Origin: Sulfurimicrobium sp963779055
GTDB lineage: Bacteria; Pseudomonadota; Gammaproteobacteria; Burkholderiales; Sulfuricellaceae
Direction: 5' to 3'
Assembly: GCA_963779055.1 (NCBI GenBank)
Contig: CAVZWN010000004.1
Span: 1,096,099-1,160,098, forward strand
Length of the DNA: 64,000 nt
In this document: positions 34,952-43,806 of the stretch, piece by piece
Layout of the letters: every line of letters starts with the position of its first letter
How positions within the stretch are numbered: the stretch's first letter is position 1
Position numbers and translations under genes: made by a program
The notes under the pieces: generated by a model
Told to the model about the DNA's origin: nothing
Database searches by the model: none
The model's input: only the letters and a program-made list of their open reading frames with translations

Positions 34952-35683
34952 ATGCCCAACTCCCGCTTCTACTGCCCTTACCGCCTGGGTCCGGGCCAGA
35001 CGCTCGACCTGCCTCCCGATGCGGCCCATCACGCCACGAAGGTGCTACGCATGGAAGCGGGCCACGAGGTAACACTATTCAACGGAGAAGGTGGTGAATA
35101 CGCTGCCACTATCACGCACATCAGCAAAAACGGCGTAACCGTCAAAACCACCGGTTATCGGGAGCGCGAAATCGAATCCCCGCTGGCTGTTACCCTGGCC
35201 CAGGCCATTTCCAGCGGCGACCGGATGGACTATACCCTGCAGAAGGCCGTGGAACTGGGAGTTACTCACATCCAGCCGCTGTCCAGTGAACGCTGCGTGG
35301 TCAAACTCGCTGGGGACCGCGCCGAAAAGCGGATGCGGCACTGGCAGCAGGTGGTGATTTCGGCCTGCGAGCAATGCGGCCGCAACCGCGTGCCTGAGGT
35401 AGCGCCCATTCAGCCCCTCATCCACTGGCTGGGAAATCTGCCGCCCGATACGCAACATCTCATGCTGGCACCCGGCGCACAACACAGCCTGGGTGAACTG
35501 CCTGCGCCGGGCGCGCCCGTCACCCTGCTGATCGGGCCGGAAGGTGGCCTCTCCCCGAACGAAATTCGCGCTGCAGAAAGCCGCGGCTTCACGCCCGTCC
35601 GCCTCGGCCCGCGAGTATTGCGCACCGAAACCGCAGCCCTCGTGGCACTGGCTGCAATGCAGACCCTGTGGGGGGATTTCTGA
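34952..35683 (+). CDS. rsmE: 16S rRNA (uracil1498-N3)-methyltransferase
   Basis: SPOUT-family methyltransferase. The N-terminal PUA-like part (RFYCPYRLGPGQTLDLP, ITHISKNGVTV) is followed by the knotted domain: AISSGDRMDYTLQKAVELGV, IQPLSSERCVVK, ACEQCGRNRVPEV, LLIGPEGGLSPNEI and LGPRVLRTETAALVALAAMQ. It has 243 residues from ATG 34952; an ATG eight codons upstream (34928) is possible. The family motif GPEGGLSxxE is unmistakable. Divergent from the thioredoxin-like gene and followed by argA. Confidence 0.94.
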   Translation: MPNSRFYCPYRLGPGQTLDLPPDAAHHATKVLRMEAGHEVTLFNGEGGEYAATITHISKNGVTVKTTGYREREIESPLAVTLAQAISSGDRMDYTLQKAVELGVTHIQPLSSERCVVKLAGDRAEKRMRHWQQVVISACEQCGRNRVPEVAPIQPLIHWLGNLPPDTQHLMLAPGAQHSLGELPAPGAPVTLLIGPEGGLSPNEIRAAESRGFTPVRLGPRVLRTETAALVALAAMQTLWGDF

Positions 35684-35774
35684 CGCACCGGAACAGGCTG
35701 CCATCAGGTTATGCTTGCACCAGCAGGCAAAGCGCTTAAAATCTCCGCATCAATCACTTTTTCGACACGCACCG

Positions 35775-37145
35775 ATGCCCCTGAAAAACAGCAAACTCAA
35801 GGATGGTTTCGTCAAACCGGAAGTTTTTGTGGATGTGTTCGTGCAGTGGTTCCGCACCGCTACGCCCTATATTCACAAATTCCGCGGCAAGACCTTCGTT
35901 ATCGCCTTTGGCGGCGAAGTCGTAAGCGAAGGCCAATTTGTTGCGCTGGCGCATGATCTCAACCTGCTCAACAGCCTCGGCGTGCGACTGGTGCTGGTGC
36001 ATGGCGCACGGCCGCAGATCGAGGAAGAACTGACCGAACGCGGGGCTGAAATCCGCTATGTCAACGGCCTTCGCGTGACCGACGAGGCCGCATTGAAGTG
36101 CGTCAAGGAAGCGGCAGGCACGGTAAGGGTCGAGATCGAGGCCCTGCTCTCCATGGGCCTGGCGAATTCACCCATGGCCGGCGCCGACATTCGCGTCGGC
36201 AGCGGCAACTTCGTCACTGCCAAGCCGATGGGAGTTCGCACCGGGATCGACCTGATGCATACCGGAGAAGTGCGTAAAATCGACGCTATCGGCATCCTTC
36301 GCCGCCTCGAGCAGAACGATATGGTGCTGCTGTCGCCGCTGGGCTACTCGCCAACCGGCGAGGTCTTCAACCTGTCGCTGGAAGATGTCGCCACCGCCAC
36401 CGCCATTGCACTGGATGCCGACAAGCTGATCTTCCTCATCAACACCAACGGCTTGACTGACGAAAGCGGAGAGCTGCTGCGCAGCCTCACCACGCAGGAG
36501 GCAGAGGCCGCCCTGACCCGGCCCATGGAGCTGGCGCTCGACCAGCTGGAAGATGTCGACTTCTTCCTCCCCTGCGCGGTGCGTGCCTGCCGCAATGGCG
36601 TATCGCGGGTGCATCTGATCAGCCGCCATGTGGACGGCGGCCTGCTGCAGGAATTGTTTACCCATGAAGGCATCGGCACCATGGTGGCCGAGGACATGCT
36701 GGAAACACTGCGGCCCGCCACCATTGACGATGTCGGCGGCCTGCTGGCGCTGATCGAGCCACTGGAAACCGAAGGCACGCTGGTCAGGCGCTCGCGCGAA
36801 CGGCTGGAAATGGAAATCGACCGCTTCACCGTACTGGAATACGACGGCCTGATCATCGGCTGCGCCGCACTCTACCCTTTCCCGGAAGAACACGCGGCGG
36901 AACTGGCTTGCATGGCCGTGAACAGAGATTACCGCGGAGCAGGGCGGGGCGAGGCGCTGCTCGAATACATGCAGATCGAGGCGCTGCGCAAAGGGTTCGG
37001 CAAGCTTTTCGTACTCACCACGCGCACCGCCCACTGGTTCGTAGAGCGCGGTTTCACCGAAGCGGGCGTGGAAACGCTGCCCAAGGCAAAGCAGGGGCTG
37101 TATAACTATCAGCGGCGCTCCAAGGTTTTTGTGAAAACCCTGTAG
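35775..37145 (+). CDS. argA: N-acetylglutamate synthase
   Basis: First enzyme of arginine synthesis, classical bacterial form. An amino-acid-kinase domain (residues about 30-290: FRGKTFVIAFGGEVVSEGQF, LVLVHGARPQIEE) that binds arginine as inhibitor is followed by a GNAT acetyltransferase domain (about 300-456: IGCAALYPFPEEHAAELACM, YRGAGRGEALLEYM). It has 456 residues, as expected. Start ATG 35775; an open frame further upstream overlaps the end of rsmE and is not coding. Next gene begins 40 bases after its stop. Confidence 0.95.
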   Translation: MPLKNSKLKDGFVKPEVFVDVFVQWFRTATPYIHKFRGKTFVIAFGGEVVSEGQFVALAHDLNLLNSLGVRLVLVHGARPQIEEELTERGAEIRYVNGLRVTDEAALKCVKEAAGTVRVEIEALLSMGLANSPMAGADIRVGSGNFVTAKPMGVRTGIDLMHTGEVRKIDAIGILRRLEQNDMVLLSPLGYSPTGEVFNLSLEDVATATAIALDADKLIFLINTNGLTDESGELLRSLTTQEAEAALTRPMELALDQLEDVDFFLPCAVRACRNGVSRVHLISRHVDGGLLQELFTHEGIGTMVAEDMLETLRPATIDDVGGLLALIEPLETEGTLVRRSRERLEMEIDRFTVLEYDGLIIGCAALYPFPEEHAAELACMAVNRDYRGAGRGEALLEYMQIEALRKGFGKLFVLTTRTAHWFVERGFTEAGVETLPKAKQGLYNYQRRSKVFVKTL

Positions 37146-37185
37146 AATGATCCCTTTACCTCACCTATCTTCTGAAGAGACGACA

Positions 37186-38020
37186 ATGAAAAAATTTCTC
37201 GCCCTGTTCCTGGTAACGGTATTCAGTTTCGGCCTGGTAATCGGCGAAGCCAGCGCCAAGCGATTTGGCGGCAGCAAGAGCTTCGGAAAACAGCGCGAAA
37301 GCGTATCCCAGCAGGCAGCGCCCAAGGCACCGGCTGCTGCGCCAGCCGCAGCGCCAGCGGGCGGCAACAAGTGGCTCGGCCCGCTGGCGGGCCTGGCTGC
37401 TGGTGGTCTGCTGGCTTCGCTGTTCATGGGTGGCGCCTTTGACGGCATCAAGATGATGGATATTCTGATGATGCTGGCTACTCGCCGCCGCCATATTCTT
37501 CATTTTCCGCGCCATGCGCCGCAGCAGCGCGCCCCAGCCTGTTCCCGCAGCCGCTGGTGGCATGTCATATAACAGCCACAGCGAACGCCAGGCAATGCAG
37601 CCGTTAGCAGGTGGCAGCAACGCCCCCGCTGCAGCGAGCACCCGTCCCGCCTGGTTCGAGGATGAACCCTTCCTGCGCCAGGCCAAGGCCAATTTCCTGC
37701 GCCTGCAGGATGCCAATGACAAGGGCGACATCAACGACATCCGCGAATTCACCACGCCGGAAATCTTTGCCGAAATCAGCCTGCAAATTCAGGAACGCGG
37801 CGGCAAGCCGCAGCACACTGAAGTCGTCACCCTCAACGCCGAAATGGCGGATGTCGCCACCGAGGGCGATCACGTCGTCGCCAGCGTGCGTTTCTCCGGC
37901 CTGATCCGCGAAGAGGAAGGCGCCAGCGCAGAATCCTTCAACGAAATCTGGCACATCCAGAAATCCACCAGCCAGCCCAACGGCAGCTGGTTCATCGCCG
38001 GCATTCAACAGGCCAGCTAG
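37186..38020 (+). CDS. Tim44-like domain membrane protein, frameshifted
   Basis: Exported/membrane protein with a Tim44-like C-terminal domain. Signal sequence (about 1-24, ending GEASAKR), a low-complexity Ala/Pro stretch, a hydrophobic segment (WLGPLAGLAAGGLLASLFMGG), a second one broken by the frameshift, then the Tim44-like domain RQAKANFLRLQDANDKGDIN and FTTPEIFAEISLQIQERGG. One extra A at 37480 must be skipped to read LALAAAIFFIFRAMRRSS. It has about 277 residues. Function unknown in bacteria; often Zn-ribbon or import-like homologues. Starts at ATG 37186 with a GAAGAGACG leader. Confidence 0.75.
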
Positions 38021-38027
38021 GCTCTCC

Positions 38028-38056
38028 GGCTGGGGAGTGAAATTCACTCCCCAGCC
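38028..38056. terminator. GC-rich perfect hairpin after the Tim44-like gene
   Basis: GGCTGGGGAGTGAA and TTCACTCCCCAGCC form a perfect 14-bp stem separated by one base, starting seven bases after the stop codon. There is only a short TTTC behind it, so termination strength is uncertain. The next gene begins 19 bases past the stem. Confidence 0.5.
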
Positions 38057-38075
38057 AGTTTCATCGCCTTCCCGC

Positions 38076-39209
38076 ATGAAAATCGCCCTTATCCGCCAGC
38101 GTTACACCCCGTTCGGCGGCGCCGAGCGCTTTGTCGCCAATGCGGTTCAGGCGCTACAGGCAGAAGGCGCCTCCCTCACCGTGGTGACACGGCAATGGGA
38201 AAGCGGTGGCGAAGGCGAATCCCTGATTTGCAACCCGCCCTACTTCGGCAGCCTGTGGCGCGACTGGAGCTTTGCACGCTGCGTATGCGGCACGCTGCAA
38301 ACACATCCCTTCGATCTGGTGCAGTCGCATGAGCGCATTGCCTGCTGCGACATTTATCGCGCGGGGGATGGCGTACATCGCGAATGGCTGAAGCAGCGCC
38401 GCCGCGTGCTGGGCCCGTTCGGCAAGCTGGGCGTTGCCTTGAACCCTTACCATCGCTACACCCTCGCGGCAGAGAAAAAATTATTCCAGAGCACTCGCCT
38501 GAAAGCAGTGATCTGTAATTCCCGCATGGTCAAAGAAGAAATCCAGCACTATTTTGGATTGGCAGAGGAAAAGCTCCACGTGATTTACAGCGGCGTGGAT
38601 CAGGAAGCTTTCCACCCCGGCCTGAAGGCCCTGCACAGAAGCAAAATCCGGACTCAATACGGCATCCCGGAAGATATTCTCCTCTTCCTGTTTGTCGGTT
38701 CAGGCTTTGAACGCAAAGGGCTGAAAACGCTGCTTCAGGCCATGGCGGAACTTTCGCCTGCCAGCCATCTGATGGTCGTTGGCAAGGACAAACATCTGGG
38801 GCGTTACCAAAATTTTGCAAGAACGCTCGGTTTAGCCGGCAGAGTACATTTTGCGTCCGGCCAGACAGACCCCAAACCCTTCTACGGCGCTGCCGATGCG
38901 TTCGTGTTGCCCACCCTGTATGACCCCTTCCCCAACACCGCACTGGAAGCATTTGCCTGCGGCCTGCCGGTTGTCACCAGCAGCAAGAGCGGCGCGGCAG
39001 AACTGGTCAGAGCGGGTGAAAATGGCTTTGTCTGCGATGCGCTGGATCAGAACGGGCTGGCATCCGCCATGGCAAAACTGGCGGATCAATCGACCCGCTT
39101 ACGGATTGGCACAGCTGCGCGGGAAACTGTCGCCCACCTGGCGCCGGAAAACATGGCCCGGCAGCTGCTGGATCTGTACCGCAGCCTGAGCCCGCGGAAA
39201 ATCAGTTGA
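38076..39209 (+). CDS. GT4-family glycosyltransferase, WaaG-like
   Basis: Cytoplasmic, membrane-associated glycosyltransferase of the GT-B fold, likely adding a sugar to the LPS inner core. Start MKIALIRQRYTPFGGAERF, the nucleotide-sugar domain LFVGSGFERKGLKTLLQAM and the acceptor/donor site DPFPNTALEAFACGLPVVTS (E-x7-E motif) near residue 290. The FDLVQSHERIACCDIYRAGD segment resembles WaaG-type glucosyltransferases. It has 377 residues. Starts at ATG 38076 close to the hairpin; the stop overlaps the convergent GT9 gene by eight bases. Donor and acceptor not determinable. Confidence 0.8.
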   Translation: MKIALIRQRYTPFGGAERFVANAVQALQAEGASLTVVTRQWESGGEGESLICNPPYFGSLWRDWSFARCVCGTLQTHPFDLVQSHERIACCDIYRAGDGVHREWLKQRRRVLGPFGKLGVALNPYHRYTLAAEKKLFQSTRLKAVICNSRMVKEEIQHYFGLAEEKLHVIYSGVDQEAFHPGLKALHRSKIRTQYGIPEDILLFLFVGSGFERKGLKTLLQAMAELSPASHLMVVGKDKHLGRYQNFARTLGLAGRVHFASGQTDPKPFYGAADAFVLPTLYDPFPNTALEAFACGLPVVTSSKSGAAELVRAGENGFVCDALDQNGLASAMAKLADQSTRLRIGTAARETVAHLAPENMARQLLDLYRSLSPRKIS

Positions 39210-40254
39210 GCTTTGCCATCAACTCACCGAAACCCGCCAGGGCTTCGGCTACGCTGATTTCCGTCACATCACGGCCTTCGGACTGCAGTAACACGTAGGG
39301 TACGCCCCAGGGGTGCCATCGTGCGGCATCCGACTGGCCGAAAAAACACAGAATCGGCTTGCCCAGTCCGGCCGCCAGATGCATTGCCCCGCCGTCACTG
39401 CACACCACCGCATCGCACAAGGACAGGCCTGCGATCAGCGCCTCCAGCCGGTGTGTCGGATAAGCCAGAATCGGTACATCCCCGAGGGTCCGCATCATTT
39501 CAGCAGCTTTGCCATCATCTCCCGGATGCAGGGGATTGTTTTCATCCCCAGGCGACCAGAACAGCATGAAGCGGGCATCCTGCTGTTCACGCAGCGAATG
39601 GATCAGCTCAGAGAACCGGTCCGCAGGCCAGCGCTGGCTCGGCTTGCGCGCACTGATGTGGATGCCGATGGTCAGCCTGGCCTCTTTCCCGGCTTGGGCC
39701 GCTCTGGAATGCACGCGCTCGACTTCACTTTTGTCCGCGTAGACTGCGGCGGCACGAGGGGGGCCGGAAATCCCCAGAGGTTGCAGTAAACGAAAGACAT
39801 CTTCAGCCTCATGAAGATGAGGAAGAAATTCGAATGGGATAGCCATATCGATGCGACGTGAAGCTGGCTTGGTTTTCTCGCTAAAACCGAGAATATGACG
39901 TGGCCCGATCATGCGGGCAAGCAACAGGGAGCGCTCCTGAAAACCTGGTGCCGCAAGGATGGCATAATCGAAATGCATGGATCGCAATTTTGCCAGCATT
40001 TTCATGCGCTCGAAGTAGACCCCCGGGACACTCTGCCCTTTCGGCCGATGCTTGGCTTTGGTATAGGAAAAAACTTCGTCAATATCCGGATTACCCTGCA
40101 AAACGGCGGCGTTGTAGCTATTCACCAGCGCGCAAATGCGGGCCGCAGGAAAATGCTCGCGCAGGGCACGGAATAGCGGCGTAGTGCAGACCAGATCGCC
40201 GATGTTGTCGCGGCGAATGAGCAGAAAACTGGGAGAGCTACCCGGTAGCATCAT
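39202..40254 (-). CDS. GT9-family heptosyltransferase-like protein
   Basis: LPS core heptosyltransferase family (WaaC/WaaF/WaaQ). Recognised by FLLIRRDNIGDLVCTTPLFR, ICALVNSYNAAVL, IGIHISARKPSQRWPADRFS and VCSDGGAMHLAAGLGKPILCFF (ADP-heptose donor site near residue 285). It has 350 residues. Last gene of the minus-strand LPS operon; its ATG overlaps the stop of the ligase upstream by four bases. A second GT9 gene occurs at 49.8 kb, so the core probably carries at least two heptose-type additions. Confidence 0.85.
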   Translation of the reverse strand: MMLPGSSPSFLLIRRDNIGDLVCTTPLFRALREHFPAARICALVNSYNAAVLQGNPDIDEVFSYTKAKHRPKGQSVPGVYFERMKMLAKLRSMHFDYAILAAPGFQERSLLLARMIGPRHILGFSEKTKPASRRIDMAIPFEFLPHLHEAEDVFRLLQPLGISGPPRAAAVYADKSEVERVHSRAAQAGKEARLTIGIHISARKPSQRWPADRFSELIHSLREQQDARFMLFWSPGDENNPLHPGDDGKAAEMMRTLGDVPILAYPTHRLEALIAGLSLCDAVVCSDGGAMHLAAGLGKPILCFFGQSDAARWHPWGVPYVLLQSEGRDVTEISVAEALAGFGELMAKLN

Positions 40255-41507
40255 CGTGCGGGCAGAGTTCCAAGCCGGGCACCATAGCCGAGAAGGATCC
40301 CGGCAAAAGCCCAGAAAACCAGCGCATCTGTCCGCCAGAAAAGGTCATCGGTCATGTTCTTGCTGAATACGGCAACAATCAGGCCGAGTCCGGCCAGGCC
40401 AATTTCCCAGTGCCGCTCATCCGGGAGGCGCGCCATAACCCAGAACGCCCGCGTCATTGCGCCAAACAGGAACAGCAGTGCCAGGATGCCCGGGATGCCC
40501 ATCTGCAGGCCATAGTTGAGCACCAGATTGTGGGCGTGTGCAAAAAACAGATCGGGCCATTCGGCCGGTTTTTCGAATATCCGGTGGGGAAGATCTCTTC
40601 CGAACCCTACCCCCGTCAGCGGCCGTTCGACGATTCGCTCGGTCCAGAATTGCCAGATACGGTATCGTTCGCTCTGGGCAAACGTCTTGATGACATGAGA
40701 CTCACCGGCCTGGCCGGCTGTTATGGCGGCATCAGTCGGGCGCTGCTTGGTCACCTGGACGAACAGCATGGAAGAAAAAGCCATTGCAAGCAGCAATATC
40801 ACGAGAATGCGAAACCTGGCGCGGCCAGTTCGTTGCCGATATACAAAAAAACCCGCAAAGACGACCAATACCGCCAGAAAGGAAATCCAGAACATGCGGT
40901 TTGCGTTCAGGTAGGCAACCCATACAAAAACCGCCAGCAACAAGGCGCCCAGCCAGCGGTAATGGCCTTTCAGGTTTTTAAGCCAAATCAGGAGAAAGGG
41001 GGTCACGGTTGCCAGGTAGGTGCTGTAGCTTACATAGCCATGCACAGCATTCCATTCGTAGTAACCGGGGTAGGATGACCAGTAGCCGAACAAGCCTGCG
41101 GCCAGGGTCAAAGCCAGCGATAGCACAATCAGGTTGAGCCAGAGCCGCCATTCAGTCTCGCTCCGGGTAAGAATGAAGAAGGTAAAAAAAGCCAGCATCC
41201 CATAGCCGATCTCAGACTTGATCTCACCGATGGAAAAAACCGGATCAAAGGACCATGCCACAGAAAGCAATGCACAGCCAATCCACGCAACGAGCGGCCA
41301 TTTGATCACCACCCTGGGCATGGCGTGTTTTCTGGATAACCAGATTGCGACACCGAATGCTGCAAACAAGGTCAGTAACCGGAGCGCCATCGTGTGATTG
41401 AAAGGCAACACCAGCAGAAAAAGCACTGCCGGCGCCAATAGCCAGCGCCGTGCATCAAAGAGGCTGGCATCGTCCGGGTGCTGCGAGGGTAAAGGGGTGC
41501 GTGTCAT
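40251..41507 (-). CDS. O-antigen ligase family membrane protein
   Basis: Polytopic WaaL-like ligase that attaches undecaprenyl-linked polysaccharide to lipid A-core. About 10-12 hydrophobic segments over 418 residues; the large periplasmic loop near residues 270-330 contains QSERYRIWQFWTERIVERPL, then GVGFGRDL and HAHNLVLNYGLQMGIPGILA, which is the Wzy_C/O-antigen ligase pattern with the conserved His (HxHN). Polymerases (Wzy) share this fold, so ligase versus polymerase is inferred from the LPS-core context. Confidence 0.78.
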   Translation of the reverse strand: MTRTPLPSQHPDDASLFDARRWLLAPAVLFLLVLPFNHTMALRLLTLFAAFGVAIWLSRKHAMPRVVIKWPLVAWIGCALLSVAWSFDPVFSIGEIKSEIGYGMLAFFTFFILTRSETEWRLWLNLIVLSLALTLAAGLFGYWSSYPGYYEWNAVHGYVSYSTYLATVTPFLLIWLKNLKGHYRWLGALLLAVFVWVAYLNANRMFWISFLAVLVVFAGFFVYRQRTGRARFRILVILLLAMAFSSMLFVQVTKQRPTDAAITAGQAGESHVIKTFAQSERYRIWQFWTERIVERPLTGVGFGRDLPHRIFEKPAEWPDLFFAHAHNLVLNYGLQMGIPGILALLFLFGAMTRAFWVMARLPDERHWEIGLAGLGLIVAVFSKNMTDDLFWRTDALVFWAFAGILLGYGARLGTLPAR

Positions 41508-41534
41508 TTGGCGATGATTGAGGTGCGTCGTTTA

Positions 41535-42125
41535 TTATGAATTCGGCGGCTCATAACCGGATCGAAAGCCATGACACCGTGCCGGGACACCAAACAGAAT
41601 GGAGCCCGGTGCGCAGCGCTTGGTGACGACGGCACCGGCGCCGACGACCGAGCCCTTCCCGATATGGACACCCGGGAGGATAACGGCACTCGCGCCGATC
41701 CAGACGTCATCCTCAATCACGACTTCCTTCAGGATGCTTTCCTGCTGCTTGATAGGCAGGCCAGGATTATCAAAACCATGATTTGCGCTGACGATAGTAA
41801 CGTGCGGCCCGATCAGAACGTTTTTACCGATCCTCACGGAGCCGTCGCCGTTGATGAAAGTAAAGTTGTTTACCTCGGACCCGTCATCTATGCGTATGCC
41901 GCCAAGACCGCCTTGAATCTGGGCATAGGGGTTAATGGTAACCTGCCGTCCGATCCAGACGCCCTTTCCGTTCTTGGACCCATCCACCGATGCCATGGCG
42001 AGAATCTTTGCCTTGCCTTCGAGGTGTATTCTGGCCGGATTTTTGATGTCGGCCCGAAAATGGATACGGCTTCCAAGCTTGCGGGCTGCCAGGATGAATT
42101 TCACACGCTGGATGAGTTTAAACAT
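41535..42125 (-). CDS. Left-handed β-helix acyltransferase
   Basis: Hexapeptide-repeat (LbH) O-acetyltransferase of the maltose/galactoside acetyltransferase class, probably acetylating a sugar in the LPS core. Repeats are evident: VRIGKNVLIGPHVTI, VVIEDDVWIGASAVILPGVH, IGKGSVVGAGAVVTK, with the catalytic-histidine region VSANHGFDNPG. From ATG 42125 it has 196 residues, the usual length; the frame is open further upstream, but into the preceding gene. It is 17 bases after the glycosyltransferase gene. Confidence 0.82.
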   Translation of the reverse strand: MFKLIQRVKFILAARKLGSRIHFRADIKNPARIHLEGKAKILAMASVDGSKNGKGVWIGRQVTINPYAQIQGGLGGIRIDDGSEVNNFTFINGDGSVRIGKNVLIGPHVTIVSANHGFDNPGLPIKQQESILKEVVIEDDVWIGASAVILPGVHIGKGSVVGAGAVVTKRCAPGSILFGVPARCHGFRSGYEPPNS

Positions 42126-42141
42126 GAGGGATTCATAACAG

Positions 42142-43107
42142 TCATTTGTCGGTTTGTGAACGCCAGTCATTGATTGCGTCATACAGCGTCTTTGCCCTGC
42201 AGTCATACGTATGGTCGCGCATGACACGGCGGTTGGCCGCCTCGGCGATTTTTCGGCTCTGCTCAAAGTGGGCGAGGAAAAAATGAATTTTAGCCACGCA
42301 GTCATCCAGCGAATCAAATGAGGCCCACTCGTCACCCGGAATGAAGTCATCCGCCGCGTGCCCCCGTTCATCACTCAGGAGAAATCCACCACGGGCCGGC
42401 ACGCCATAGCAGCGCTCAGGCAGCCCCCAGCTCTTCTCGCCGCCGTGATCCGCCGACGAGCGAAAATTCAGGTTGATCCGGCTTTTCTGGACGATTTCTG
42501 CCTGTAATGCTTGCGGAACCTTTGCCGTATGCTCAAAGAAGAATTTTATTCCGGTCGGGCTCAAGCGCTTTGTGAGTTCCTGGAAAAATTCGGCGCGCTG
42601 CCGATGTTCCGCATAGCGCTGGCCATCCATATTCCCCACAAAAGAAACGTCGTACTCGAAAAAATCCGGGTTCCGCATTTCCAGCAGCATTTCCGGAGAA
42701 ACATTGTAGTGCGGCGTATATGCCGCGTTGGCCAGATAGAGCGTTGCAGGCGCAAAATGCCAGGTCGGCTGGAGGGTATGCGTCGCGTAGATGTCCAGCA
42801 GCTTCAGCCATTTGAAAGCGAGCAGCCGGCGCCGGCGAAACCCCATGTGCCATGGCCCATCCCGGTCAATACCGATGATAGGGACATTTTTCCCCAGTCG
42901 GCGTTTGAGCTTCCAGAGGTCGAAGGGGCGACGGACGCCCTCGTTGAAATTGACGATGCAGAAATCGACTTTTGACAAGGTCGATTCATCTGGTGCCCAC
43001 TGGTTCCAGAGAAGTTCGCAGCCCAGCTTTTCAAGCCCTTCTGCCAACGGGGTTGCCCAGAATCCTTTAGGATTTACCAGGTAGAGGCCGCTTGTTTGTG
43101 CGCCCAT
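42142..43107 (-). CDS. Putative glycosyltransferase, CgeB/DUF3880-like
   Basis: 321-residue cytoplasmic protein with a GT-B look. The N-terminal half has SKVDFCIVNFNEGVRRPFDL and the C-terminal half has SRINLNFRSSADHG, ERCYGVPARGGFLLSDE and KIHFFLAHFEQSRKIAEAA. This is the pattern of GT1-like (PF13524-type) C-terminal domains of CgeB/spore-maturation glycosyltransferases. Donor and acceptor unknown. Its neighbours (acetyltransferase, methyltransferase) suggest decoration of the LPS core. Confidence 0.6.
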   Translation of the reverse strand: MGAQTSGLYLVNPKGFWATPLAEGLEKLGCELLWNQWAPDESTLSKVDFCIVNFNEGVRRPFDLWKLKRRLGKNVPIIGIDRDGPWHMGFRRRRLLAFKWLKLLDIYATHTLQPTWHFAPATLYLANAAYTPHYNVSPEMLLEMRNPDFFEYDVSFVGNMDGQRYAEHRQRAEFFQELTKRLSPTGIKFFFEHTAKVPQALQAEIVQKSRINLNFRSSADHGGEKSWGLPERCYGVPARGGFLLSDERGHAADDFIPGDEWASFDSLDDCVAKIHFFLAHFEQSRKIAEAANRRVMRDHTYDCRAKTLYDAINDWRSQTDK

Positions 43108-43142
43108 GAATTAAACCATCTCTATCAGGTTAAGCACGGGCT

Positions 43143-43757
43143 TCACTTTACCGCCTCAAGATTGAGGCTGATCGGGATGCTTTCGTCCCCGGCGGCAACG
43201 GCGGCGCTCGAAAAATCCTCAAATGACGTGACCACGTCCGATTGCCAGGGGCGCACGACAGTAAAACCACTGGCCAAAAGCTCTCTGGTCAGCAGTTTTT
43301 CATCGAATACGGCATAGTGGTAATTGAAGGGATTATCCTGCCCCCCGCACAGCATTTCCCGAATGACGCTCAAATCCTGTTGCGAGTGTTCGTAGATTTT
43401 CTCCAGCTGACGAAAATCCGGCACGGACAAGCGCAGAACCCCGCCCGGTTTCAATATCCGGCACCATTCGCTCAGGATAAGTAATGTTTCCCGGTATGAA
43501 AAATGCTCAAGGCAGTGGCTGGCGTAGGCGAAATCGACGGATTCGTCGGCAAGAAATGGAAGCTTGTCGATTCGATGCACATGGTGAATGTTGCGATGGG
43601 GATAGCCATCGATATTGATAAATCGCGGATCGGTTTTCTTCCCGCTGCCAAGGTTCACATAGCGTTTGCCGTCGCTGTTTTTTGGCTGCGGCAGGGGAAA
43701 CAGGCTGCGATATGCCTTGCCAAGGGCTATTCTTAGACGTACAAATCTTTTGGCCAT
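43143..43757 (-). CDS. Class I SAM-dependent methyltransferase
   Basis: 204-residue methyltransferase. The SAM-binding region is atypical at the start (YVNLGSGKKTDPRFINIDGY), followed by DKLPFLADESVDFAYASHCLEH and RILKPGGVLRLSVPDFRQLE, the family's post-motif segments. Such 'predicted SAM methyltransferases' are common in polysaccharide operons. Substrate unknown, perhaps a sugar or aglycone in the LPS core. Confidence 0.75.
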   Translation of the reverse strand: MAKRFVRLRIALGKAYRSLFPLPQPKNSDGKRYVNLGSGKKTDPRFINIDGYPHRNIHHVHRIDKLPFLADESVDFAYASHCLEHFSYRETLLILSEWCRILKPGGVLRLSVPDFRQLEKIYEHSQQDLSVIREMLCGGQDNPFNYHYAVFDEKLLTRELLASGFTVVRPWQSDVVTSFEDFSSAAVAAGDESIPISLNLEAVK

Positions 43758-43806
43758 GTTGCGTGCCTTTTCCTCTGTTGAGTATGCTTATCTACCACGG
43801 GCCGTA